Source of the DNA: Boudabousia tangfeifanii
GTDB lineage: Bacteria; Actinomycetota; Actinomycetes; Actinomycetales; Actinomycetaceae
Direction of reading: 5' to 3'
NCBI RefSeq assembly: GCF_001856685.1
Contig: NZ_CP017812.1
Span: 496,001-560,000 of the forward strand
DNA length: 64,000 bases
Positions 57,997-64,000 of this stretch are shown here, one piece after another; position 1 is the first letter of the stretch, and every line of letters starts with the position of its first letter. The translations under genes were made by a program, and so were the position numbers. The notes below the pieces were generated by a model, which made no database searches, was not told the origin of the DNA, and was given only the letters and a program-made list of their open reading frames with translations.

Positions 57997-58416
57997 GTGC
58001 TAATCCCTCGTCGGACTAAGTTCCGTAAACAGCACCGCCCCAACCGCCACGGTGTGGCTAAGGGTGGCACCGAAATTGCATTCGGCGATTTCGGTATCCA
58101 GGCGCTCGAGCCCGCTTACATCACTAACCGTCAGATTGAAGCAGCTCGTATCGCAATGACCCGTCACATCAAGCGTGGTGGTAAGGTTTGGATCACAATC
58201 TTCCCAGACCGTCCGCTAACCAAGAAGCCTGCTGAAACCCGTATGGGTAAAGGTAAAGGTTCGGTTGAATGGTGGGTCGCAAATGTCAAGCCAGGTCGTA
58301 TCCTATTCGAACTTGGTGGCGTCCCGGAGCCATTGGCACGCGAAGCTATGTCTCGCGCCATGCACAAGCTCCCAATGAAGACCCGTTTCGTGGTTCGTGA
58401 AGGTGGTGAAGCCTGA
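57997..58416 (+). CDS. rplP: 50S ribosomal protein L16
   Basis: 139 residues, GTG start three bases after the rpsC stop. [37 protein letters not shown] and the Arg-rich loop [18 protein letters not shown] near the peptidyl transferase centre are typical. One-base overlap with rpmC (TGATG). Confidence 0.97.
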   Translation: MLIPRRTKFRKQHRPNRHGVAKGGTEIAFGDFGIQALEPAYITNRQIEAARIAMTRHIKRGGKVWITIFPDRPLTKKPAETRMGKGKGSVEWWVANVKPGRILFELGGVPEPLAREAMSRAMHKLPMKTRFVVREGGEA

Positions 58417-58646
58417 TGGCAAAATCTGAATTGTCAGCAGTTGAACTTGACAAGATGGATGACGACCGTCTTCGTGAAGAACTCGACAAAGCTAAAACTG
58501 AACTGTTCAACTTGCGTTTCGCGCAAGCTGCAGGCATGACCGAAAACGTCGGTCGTATCCGCACGGTTCGCCGTGATATTGCTCGCATTTACACCATTGC
58601 GCGTGAACGCGAGCTGAACATCCGTACCGCCCCGACTGTGAAGTGA
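58416..58646 (+). CDS. rpmC: 50S ribosomal protein L29
   Basis: 76 residues, two-helix hairpin protein near the tunnel exit. [28 protein letters not shown] region and [18 protein letters not shown] match the family. Coupled to rplP by overlap. Confidence 0.95.
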   Translation: MAKSELSAVELDKMDDDRLREELDKAKTELFNLRFAQAAGMTENVGRIRTVRRDIARIYTIARERELNIRTAPTVK

Positions 58647-58927
58647 GCGTAGAAATGAGCGAAAATACCGCCCCTCAGCGCAATGAGCGCAAGGTTCGCC
58701 GCGGCTACGTCGTGAGCGACAAAATGGACAAAACCGTGGTCGTCGAATATGTCGATCGCGTAAAGCACCCTCTTTACGGTAAAGTTGTTCGTCGAACCGC
58801 TAAACTAAAGGTTCACGACGAAGGCAATATCGCAAAAGTTGGCGATCTCGTCCGCGTCATGGAGACTCGTCCATTGTCAGCCACTAAGCGCTGGCGTTTG
58901 GTCGAAATCCTTGAGAAGGCTAAGTAA
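58643..58927 (+). CDS. rpsQ: 30S ribosomal protein S17
   Basis: 94 residues if it begins at the GTG at 58643, which overlaps the rpmC stop (GTGA). The ATG at 58655 ([20 protein letters not shown]) is equally plausible, and neither has a clear ribosome binding site. [20 protein letters not shown] and [19 protein letters not shown] are diagnostic. It is an OB-fold protein binding 16S rRNA early in assembly. Confidence 0.94.
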   Translation: MSVEMSENTAPQRNERKVRRGYVVSDKMDKTVVVEYVDRVKHPLYGKVVRRTAKLKVHDEGNIAKVGDLVRVMETRPLSATKRWRLVEILEKAK

Positions 58928-59007
58928 ACTTAGCTTTCATATTTGAAATAATCCGTTCGGCTAGGCTCGGATGACCGAGAACCGGCACGACGACAGGAGT
59001 CATAAGA

Positions 59008-59376
59008 ATGATCCAACAGGAGTCGCGACTAAAAGTTGCTGACAACACGGGCGCTAAGGAAATCCTTTGCATCCGCGTTCTCGGCGGCTCGGGTCGGCGT
59101 TATGCAGGAATCGGCGATACTATCGTCGCTACCGTTAAAGACGCCATTCCCGGCGGCAATGTTAAAAAGGGAGACGTTGTGAAGGCGGTGATCGTGCGTA
59201 CCCGCAAGGAACGCCGCCGTCCAGACGGTTCCTACATCCGTTTCGATGAAAATGCAGCTGTCATCTTGAAAAACGATGGCGAGCCTCGTGGTACACGTAT
59301 CTTCGGCCCAGTAGGGCGCGAACTACGTGACAAGAAGTTCATGCGTATCGTCTCGTTGGCACCGGAGGTGTTGTGA
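59008..59376 (+). CDS. rplN: 50S ribosomal protein L14
   Basis: 122 residues. [36 protein letters not shown] segment ([20 protein letters not shown]), [20 protein letters not shown] and [20 protein letters not shown] are fully conserved. It starts after an ACAGGAG site, 80 bases after rpsQ; that gap has no terminator. Confidence 0.98.
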   Translation: MIQQESRLKVADNTGAKEILCIRVLGGSGRRYAGIGDTIVATVKDAIPGGNVKKGDVVKAVIVRTRKERRRPDGSYIRFDENAAVILKNDGEPRGTRIFGPVGRELRDKKFMRIVSLAPEVL

Positions 59377-59804
59377 TGGGAGCTAAAATCAAAAAAGGCG
59401 ACCTCGTCGAGGTAATCACTGGCCGCACTGCGGACCAGAAGAAGATCGACGCTCGCAACAAGACCCGCGCCGAAAAAGGCAAGGCACCGCTAGCCCCTGG
59501 TGACAAGGGCAAGCAGGGCGTGGTAATTGAGGTTCTACGCGACAGCGACCGCGTGATCGTGGAAGGCGTCAACGTACGCACCTACCACGTTCGCCAGGGA
59601 CAGTCCGCTCAGGGCCAGGTTACCGGTGGCATTGAACACCGCGAAGCACCAATCCACGTTTCCAACGTTGCTTTGGTTGACCCAGACACCAAGAAACCGG
59701 TTCGGGTTGGCTTTAAGGAAGTTGAAGTTGAACGTGATGGCCGCGTCCGTACCCAGCGTGTCCGCGTGGCACGTAACGGTGACAAGCCAGGTAAGGAGCT
59801 CTGA
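59376..59804 (+). CDS. rplX: 50S ribosomal protein L24
   Basis: 142 residues, ATG at 59376 overlapping the rplN stop (TGATG), with GGAGG at 59364. KOW-type start [20 protein letters not shown]. About 30 residues rich in Lys and Ala ([20 protein letters not shown]) are inserted within the KOW region relative to the short Escherichia coli form, making the protein longer. It initiates large-subunit assembly. Confidence 0.95.
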   Translation: MGAKIKKGDLVEVITGRTADQKKIDARNKTRAEKGKAPLAPGDKGKQGVVIEVLRDSDRVIVEGVNVRTYHVRQGQSAQGQVTGGIEHREAPIHVSNVALVDPDTKKPVRVGFKEVEVERDGRVRTQRVRVARNGDKPGKEL

Positions 59805-59806
59805 GA

Positions 59807-60361
59807 ATGGCTGAGAACACTCCTCGCCTAAAGGCGAAATACGAAGAAACCATTGTTCCCGAACTGCTTAAAGAGTTCGCACACTCCAACCCCATGCAGG
59901 TTGGCGGTCTCAAGAAGATCGTCGTAAACATGGGTGTTGGCGATGCTGCGCGTGACTCTAAGGTGATGGAAGGTGCGATCCGCGATCTCACCGCAATCAC
60001 CGGCCAGAAGCCGCAGGTCACCAAGGCTCGTAAGTCCATCGCTCAGTTCAAACTGCGTGAAGGCCAGCCGATTGGCGCACACGTCACCCTTCGTGGTGCA
60101 CGTATGTGGGAATTCCTCGACCGCTTGCTATCAACCGCGTTGCCGCGTATCCGCGACTTCCGTGGTTTGAACCCCAAGCAGTTTGACGGTAATGGTAACT
60201 ACACCTTCGGTTTAACCGAACAATCGATGTTCCACGAGATCGACCCTGACACGATCGACCGCGTACGCGGCATGGACATCACTGTAGTGACGTCAGCAAA
60301 GACCGACGACGAAGGCCTTGCGCTATTGCGCAAACTGGGCTTCCCTTTCAAGGAGAACTAA
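59807..60361 (+). CDS. rplE: 50S ribosomal protein L5
   Basis: 184 residues. [58 protein letters not shown] and [20 protein letters not shown] are diagnostic. It binds 5S rRNA in the central protuberance. Starts two bases after rplX ends. Confidence 0.98.
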   Translation: MAENTPRLKAKYEETIVPELLKEFAHSNPMQVGGLKKIVVNMGVGDAARDSKVMEGAIRDLTAITGQKPQVTKARKSIAQFKLREGQPIGAHVTLRGARMWEFLDRLLSTALPRIRDFRGLNPKQFDGNGNYTFGLTEQSMFHEIDPDTIDRVRGMDITVVTSAKTDDEGLALLRKLGFPFKEN

Positions 60362-60364
60362 GCA

Positions 60365-60550
60365 ATGGCTAAGACATCTCTCAAAGTAAAGGCCGCCCGC
60401 AAGCCTAAGTTTGCGGTTCGCGCCTACACCCGGTGTAACCGGTGCGGTCGTCCGCGGTCGGTATACCGTAAATTCGGCTTGTGCCGTATCTGCCTGCGTG
60501 AGCTCGCCCTAGCTGGTGAACTCCCTGGTGTCACAAAGAGCAGCTGGTAA
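60365..60550 (+). CDS. rpsN: 30S ribosomal protein S14, zinc-binding type Z
   Basis: 61 residues, the short zinc form. [20 protein letters not shown] and [15 protein letters not shown] supply two CxxC pairs. Together with the zinc-type L33 at 9958, both ribosomal proteins in this window that exist in zinc and zinc-free versions are the zinc forms. Confidence 0.97.
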   Translation: MAKTSLKVKAARKPKFAVRAYTRCNRCGRPRSVYRKFGLCRICLRELALAGELPGVTKSSW

Positions 60551-60619
60551 CAACTACGTCGAAGGTCCACCAGCAATAAGTGCTAGGGGAAACCCCGACG
60601 AGGAAGGGCATCGCCCAAA

Positions 60620-61018
60620 ATGTCAATGACAGATCCGATCGCAGACATGCTGACACGTCTGCGTAACGCTAACTCGGCACAGCACGAGTCGGTTTCCATG
60701 CCGCACTCGAAGCTGAAGGCTGCCATCGCGCAGATCCTCGAAGCCGAGGGTTATATTCTAGGTTCTGAGGTTGAGGACGCCCGCGTAGGCAAGACCTTGA
60801 CTCTCAAACTCAAGTACGGAAAGAATCGCGAACGCGCCATCTCCGGTTTGAAGCGTGTCTCCAAGCCAGGTTTGCGTAAGTACGCGAAGTCGACCGATCT
60901 GCCCAAGGTTATGGGTGGCCTAGGTGTGGCAATTTTGTCCACCTCCTCTGGCCTACTCACTGACCGCGAGGCAGCTAACAAGGGTGTTGGTGGGGAAGTC
61001 CTCGCCTACATCTGGTAA
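60620..61018 (+). CDS. rpsH: 30S ribosomal protein S8
   Basis: 132 residues. The ATG at 60620 is chosen over one at 60626 by distance from [29 protein letters not shown] and the C-terminal [20 protein letters not shown] are conserved. It binds the central domain of 16S rRNA and represses the spc operon in Escherichia coli. Confidence 0.97.
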   Translation: MSMTDPIADMLTRLRNANSAQHESVSMPHSKLKAAIAQILEAEGYILGSEVEDARVGKTLTLKLKYGKNRERAISGLKRVSKPGLRKYAKSTDLPKVMGGLGVAILSTSSGLLTDREAANKGVGGEVLAYIW

Positions 61019-61035
61019 GAAAGGAAGTTTCAACA

Positions 61036-61572
61036 ATGTCTCGTATTGGCAAACTTCCGGTCACCATTCCGGCAGGTGTTGAGGTTAAGCTCAACGGCTC
61101 AGAACTCACTGTTAAAGGCCCTAAGGGCCAGCTCGTTCACAACATTCCGGAACCAATTGAGGTTTCGATTGAAGGTAACGAACTGACCGTTAAGCGCCCG
61201 AATGACGAACGTAAGTCGCGTTCGCTTCACGGCCTAACCCGCACCCTCATTGCAAACATGGTTACCGGCGTGACCGAAGGCTTCTCCAAGAAGCTCGAAA
61301 TCGTTGGTACCGGTTACCGTGTTGTTGCTAAGGGTAAGAACCTAGAGTTCGCTCTTGGTTTCTCGCACCCAGTGCCGGTTGAAGCTCCGGAAGGCATCGA
61401 ATTCACTGTCGAAGGCCCAACCAAGCTCACCGTCTCTGGTATCGATAAGCAGCAGGTTGGCGAAGTCGCGGCGAACATTCGCAAGATTCGTAAGCCCGAA
61501 CCTTACAAGGGTAAGGGTGTTCGCTACGCTGGCGAACAGGTCCGCCGCAAGGTCGGAAAGGCAGGTAAGTAA
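61036..61572 (+). CDS. rplF: 50S ribosomal protein L6
   Basis: 178 residues. [39 protein letters not shown] and the C-terminal [20 protein letters not shown] are diagnostic. Located near the GTPase-associated region. Confidence 0.98.
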   Translation: MSRIGKLPVTIPAGVEVKLNGSELTVKGPKGQLVHNIPEPIEVSIEGNELTVKRPNDERKSRSLHGLTRTLIANMVTGVTEGFSKKLEIVGTGYRVVAKGKNLEFALGFSHPVPVEAPEGIEFTVEGPTKLTVSGIDKQQVGEVAANIRKIRKPEPYKGKGVRYAGEQVRRKVGKAGK

Positions 61573-61574
61573 TC

Positions 61575-61946
61575 ATGGCTTACACCGTTAAAGGTAAAGG
61601 TAAGGCAATTGCTCGGCTGCGTCGTCACCAGCGTGTGCGCAAGAATGTCTTTGGGACCGCTGAACGTCCACGCCTAGTCGTACGTCGTTCAAACCGTCAC
61701 ATGGTAGCCCAGGTTATCGATGACGTTAAGGGTCACACTTTGGCTGCAGCATCCACCCTTGATAAGGATTTTGCTGGCGCCGAAATGAACAAGACTGAAC
61801 AGGCTCGCAAGGTCGGAGAACTCATCGCACAGCGCGCTAAGGACGCTGGTGTTGAAGCAGTTGTATTCGACCGTGGCGGCAACAAGTACCATGGCCGCGT
61901 CGCGGCCGTCGCAGACGGGGCCCGCGAAGCCGGGCTAAGCCTGTGA
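61575..61946 (+). CDS. rplR: 50S ribosomal protein L18
   Basis: 123 residues. [38 protein letters not shown] and [20 protein letters not shown] are typical. It binds 5S rRNA. It starts two bases after rplF. Confidence 0.97.
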   Translation: MAYTVKGKGKAIARLRRHQRVRKNVFGTAERPRLVVRRSNRHMVAQVIDDVKGHTLAAASTLDKDFAGAEMNKTEQARKVGELIAQRAKDAGVEAVVFDRGGNKYHGRVAAVADGAREAGLSL

Positions 61947-61974
61947 TCGCGAAGAGAAGGAAGAGGGCATACTG

Positions 61975-62664
61975 ATGGCTGCACAGCAGCGAGACAGGAA
62001 CGGCCAGTCCACCGAAAATCGCGACACAGAGCGTCGCGAGCGTCGGGGACGCCGAGAAGAACGTCGTGGCAACAAGGGCCGCGAAGAAAAGAACCAGTAC
62101 ATCGAACGTGTTGTCACCATCAACCGCGTTTCGAAGGTGGTAAAGGGTGGACGTCGTTTCTCCTTCACCGCACTCGTAGTCGTAGGCGATGGCGAAGGCA
62201 CCGTAGGTGTTGGCTATGGTAAGGCCAAGGAAGTACCAGCAGCAATCGCCAAGGGCGTTGAAGAAGCAAAGAAGAACTTCTTCCGCGTTCCAATGATTCG
62301 CCGCACCATTACTCACGTCTCCCAGGGTGAAGACGCAGCAGGTATCGTTCTGCTCCGTCCTGCAGCTCCTGGTACCGGTGTTATCGCCGGTGGTCCGGTC
62401 CGTGCAGTCCTAGACTGCGCCGGTGTCCACGACGTTTTGAGTAAGTCCTTGGGCTCCTCCAATGCTATTAACATTGTTCACGCAACCGTTAAGGCATTGA
62501 AACAGCTAGAACAGCCAGAAGCAGTGGCCGCACGTCGTGGCCTACCGCTCGAACGCGTTGCCCCAGCCGGCATGCTTCGTGCGCGTGCTGAAGGTCAAGC
62601 CGAACAGAAAGCTGCAGCCGAAAAGGCTGAAGCTGAAGCCGCTGCTGCGGGGGTGAGTGAGTGA
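61975..62664 (+). CDS. rpsE: 30S ribosomal protein S5
   Basis: 229 residues. A basic, Arg/Glu-rich N-terminal arm of about 45 residues precedes the core ([61 protein letters not shown]). The C-terminus is Ala/Glu-rich. Longer than the 166-residue Escherichia coli protein, as in other actinobacteria. Involved in decoding accuracy. Confidence 0.97.
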   Translation: MAAQQRDRNGQSTENRDTERRERRGRREERRGNKGREEKNQYIERVVTINRVSKVVKGGRRFSFTALVVVGDGEGTVGVGYGKAKEVPAAIAKGVEEAKKNFFRVPMIRRTITHVSQGEDAAGIVLLRPAAPGTGVIAGGPVRAVLDCAGVHDVLSKSLGSSNAINIVHATVKALKQLEQPEAVAARRGLPLERVAPAGMLRARAEGQAEQKAAAEKAEAEAAAAGVSE

Positions 62665-62846
62665 TGGCAAACGTCAAGATTACTCGTGTCCGCGGTGACG
62701 TCGGTTCCAAGCAGTACCAGCGCGATACTATGCGCACCCTAGGTCTGCGTAAGATCGGCCAATCCACCGTCCGCGAAGATGGTCCTCAGCTACGTGGTTA
62801 CCTACGTACTGTGGCCCACCTCGTTAAAGTTGAGGAGGTCGACTGA
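62664..62846 (+). CDS. rpmD: 50S ribosomal protein L30
   Basis: 60 residues. ATG at 62664 overlaps the rpsE stop (TGATG). [20 protein letters not shown] and the [16 protein letters not shown] segment match the family. Confidence 0.96.
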   Translation: MANVKITRVRGDVGSKQYQRDTMRTLGLRKIGQSTVREDGPQLRGYLRTVAHLVKVEEVD

Positions 62847-62848
62847 CC

Positions 62849-63325
62849 ATGGCTAAGAGCACTGAAAAAGCTGAAGAAAAAGTACAGGTTCTGCGAGTAC
62901 ACCACTTGCGTCCTGCACCAGGCGCCAAGAAAGCAAAAATGCGTGTTGGCCGTGGTGAAGGCTCCAAGGGTAAGACCGCAGGTCGTGGTACTAAGGGCAC
63001 CAAGGCACGGTACCAGGTACCTCTCGGTTTCGAGGGTGGCCAGATGCCGATGCACATGCGTCTGCCCAAGCTCCGCGGTTTCAAGAACCCATTCCGTACC
63101 GAATACCAGGTTGTTAACCTCGATAAGCTATCGAGCGTCTTCCCTGAAGGTGGCAAGCTAGGCGTCGAAGAACTCGTCGCTGCTGGTCTAGTCCGTAAGG
63201 GCTCCTTGGTTAAGGTCCTCGGCACCGGTGAAGTTTCGGCTAAGTTCGAACTCACTGTCGATGCTTGGTCTGCATCTGCAAAGACCAAGATCGAAGCCGC
63301 TGGTGGGTCTTTGAACCTACGCTAA
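62849..63325 (+). CDS. rplO: 50S ribosomal protein L15
   Basis: 158 residues. [59 protein letters not shown] are diagnostic. The N-terminal dozen residues ([12 protein letters not shown]) are an acidic/basic extension not found in short L15 proteins. Last ribosomal gene before a strong terminator. Confidence 0.97.
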   Translation: MAKSTEKAEEKVQVLRVHHLRPAPGAKKAKMRVGRGEGSKGKTAGRGTKGTKARYQVPLGFEGGQMPMHMRLPKLRGFKNPFRTEYQVVNLDKLSSVFPEGGKLGVEELVAAGLVRKGSLVKVLGTGEVSAKFELTVDAWSASAKTKIEAAGGSLNLR

Positions 63326-63331
63326 GCAACT

Positions 63332-63370
63332 AAAAAGGGGCGACTCGCGTTCGCGAGTCGCCCCTTTTTT
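63332..63370 (+). terminator. Strong terminator between rplO and secY
   Basis: 17-bp stem (AAAAAGGGGCGACTCGC and complement) with a GTTC apex and a T6 run. It closes the spc ribosomal unit before secY. Confidence 0.93.
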
Positions 63371-63379
63371 CGTTATCTG

Positions 63380-63408
63380 TTGGTTTTAACTGCACAAATA
63401 GTTAAAAT
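63380..63408 (+). promoter_or_regulatory. Promoter of secY
   Basis: TTGGTT (63380-63385), 17-base spacer, TAAAAT (63403-63408). Start expected near 63415, about 55 bases before the GTG. Confidence 0.65.
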
Positions 63409-63422
63409 GTCCCTCGTGATAG

Positions 63423-63442
63423 GGGAGCACCCAAACGCTCCC
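63423..63442 (+). other. Hairpin in the secY leader
   Basis: GGGAGC/GCTCCC stem with 8-base loop, followed by ACTTTTGGTTTT. It resembles a weak terminator and could act as an attenuator. Confidence 0.45.
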
Positions 63443-63470
63443 ACTTTTGGTTTTCTACTTAGGAGGTAGC

Positions 63471-64000
63471 GTGCTAAGCGCATTTGCACAAGCGTTCCGC
63501 ACCCCCGATTTGCGACGTAAGCTATTGTTTACGTTGTTCATCATGGCGCTATTCCGTGCCGGTACATTCGTACCATCGCCGGGCGTATCGATTCATAACA
63601 TTAATCAATGTATGGCCCAATCAGGTGGAGCTGGTTTGCTCGACCTCGTGAACCTATTCTCAGGTGGTGCACTGCTCCAACTGTCCGTGTTCGCGCTGGG
63701 CATTATGCCGTACATTACGGCCTCGATTATTATCCAGTTGCTACGAGTAGTGGTTCCCCGCTTCGATGATCTGCACAAAGAAGGGCAGACCGGTCAAGCC
63801 AAGCTAACCCAGTACACTCGTTACCTGACCATCTTCCTTTCGGTCATGCAGGCAACTGGCTTTATTTCTCTAGCTCGTTCCGGCAACCTCTTCCCAGGTT
63901 GCCAAGAAAAGATCATCCCTAATGACACCGTCTGGACCATGATCCTCATGATTATCGTCATGACCGCTGGTTCCTCCGTCATTATGTGGCTCGGTGAATT
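63471..64000 (+). CDS. secY: Preprotein translocase subunit SecY (3' part lies outside the window)
   Basis: First 176 residues, still open at the window end. GTG start with AGGAGG at 63461-63466. The product begins MLSAFAQAFRTPDLRRKLLF, followed by the first helix (FTLFIMALFRAGTFVPSPGV), GGALLQLSVFALGIMPYITA with the conserved plug/second-helix region, and DLHKEGQTGQAKLTQYTRYL. SecY is the protein-conducting channel of the Sec system; its partner SecE is encoded at 18878. Confidence 0.96.
   Translation, partial: MLSAFAQAFRTPDLRRKLLFTLFIMALFRAGTFVPSPGVSIHNINQCMAQSGGAGLLDLVNLFSGGALLQLSVFALGIMPYITASIIIQLLRVVVPRFDDLHKEGQTGQAKLTQYTRYLTIFLSVMQATGFISLARSGNLFPGCQEKIIPNDTVWTMILMIIVMTAGSSVIMWLGE

Overview
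The window is chromosomal DNA of a Gram-positive actinobacterium of moderate GC content. The evidence is the gene order murB-add-aspC-secE-nusG-rplK-rplA, the actinobacterial type of rplJ leader, actinobacterial ribosomal protein sequences, frequent GTG/TTG starts, TANNNT -10 elements and several apparently leaderless genes. A mucin-type O-glycan endo-glycosidase carrying S-layer homology (SLH) domains suggests a host-associated Actinomycetaceae-like organism. That placement is inference; no 16S gene is present.

Layout. 1-5238: the end of the respiratory complex I operon (nuoL partial, nuoM, nuoN) followed by a long-chain polyprenyl diphosphate synthase, probably for menaquinone. 5413-9382: fprA-type ferredoxin reductase, a membrane protein of unknown function, the HtpX protease and a YajQ-family protein. 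9538-10128: tRNA-Tyr, tRNA-Thr, tRNA-Met and rpmG. 10369-13407: a YgjP-like metallopeptidase, murB and a PanE-family reductase. 13535-18604: a tightly packed minus-strand operon (aspC, a monoacylglycerol-lipase-like hydrolase, a nucleoside deaminase, a two-domain alpha/beta hydrolase). 18753-21599: tRNA-Trp, secE, nusG, rplK, rplA. 21924-28061: a 2045-residue secreted GH101 enzyme with three C-terminal SLH domains behind a long proline-rich repeat. 28325-29297: rplJ-rplL under an L10 leader. 29710-33281: a minus-strand pair of ABC half-transporters behind a DtxR/IdeR-like iron box. 33596-41118: rpoB and rpoC. 41399-48678: an orphan adenine methyltransferase, pepN, a DUF885 protein and a CapA-like lipoprotein. 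49089-53407: the str operon (rpsL, rpsG, fusA, tuf). 53709-63325: the S10 and spc ribosomal protein genes through rplO. 63471-end: secY (partial) behind its own promoter.

Most of the window is conserved core: respiration, transcription, translation and secretion. The less ordinary parts are the GH101-SLH enzyme sitting between the rplKA and rplJL units, the iron-box ABC pair, the double hydrolase, the orphan methyltransferase, and a strongly over-represented oligomer (GTCCTCGGCC and its core GTCCTCG). That oligomer occurs in several reading phases and forms intergenic inverted pairs, which recalls DNA-uptake or Chi-type signals. Most intergenic gaps hold strong hairpin terminators and recognisable promoters.
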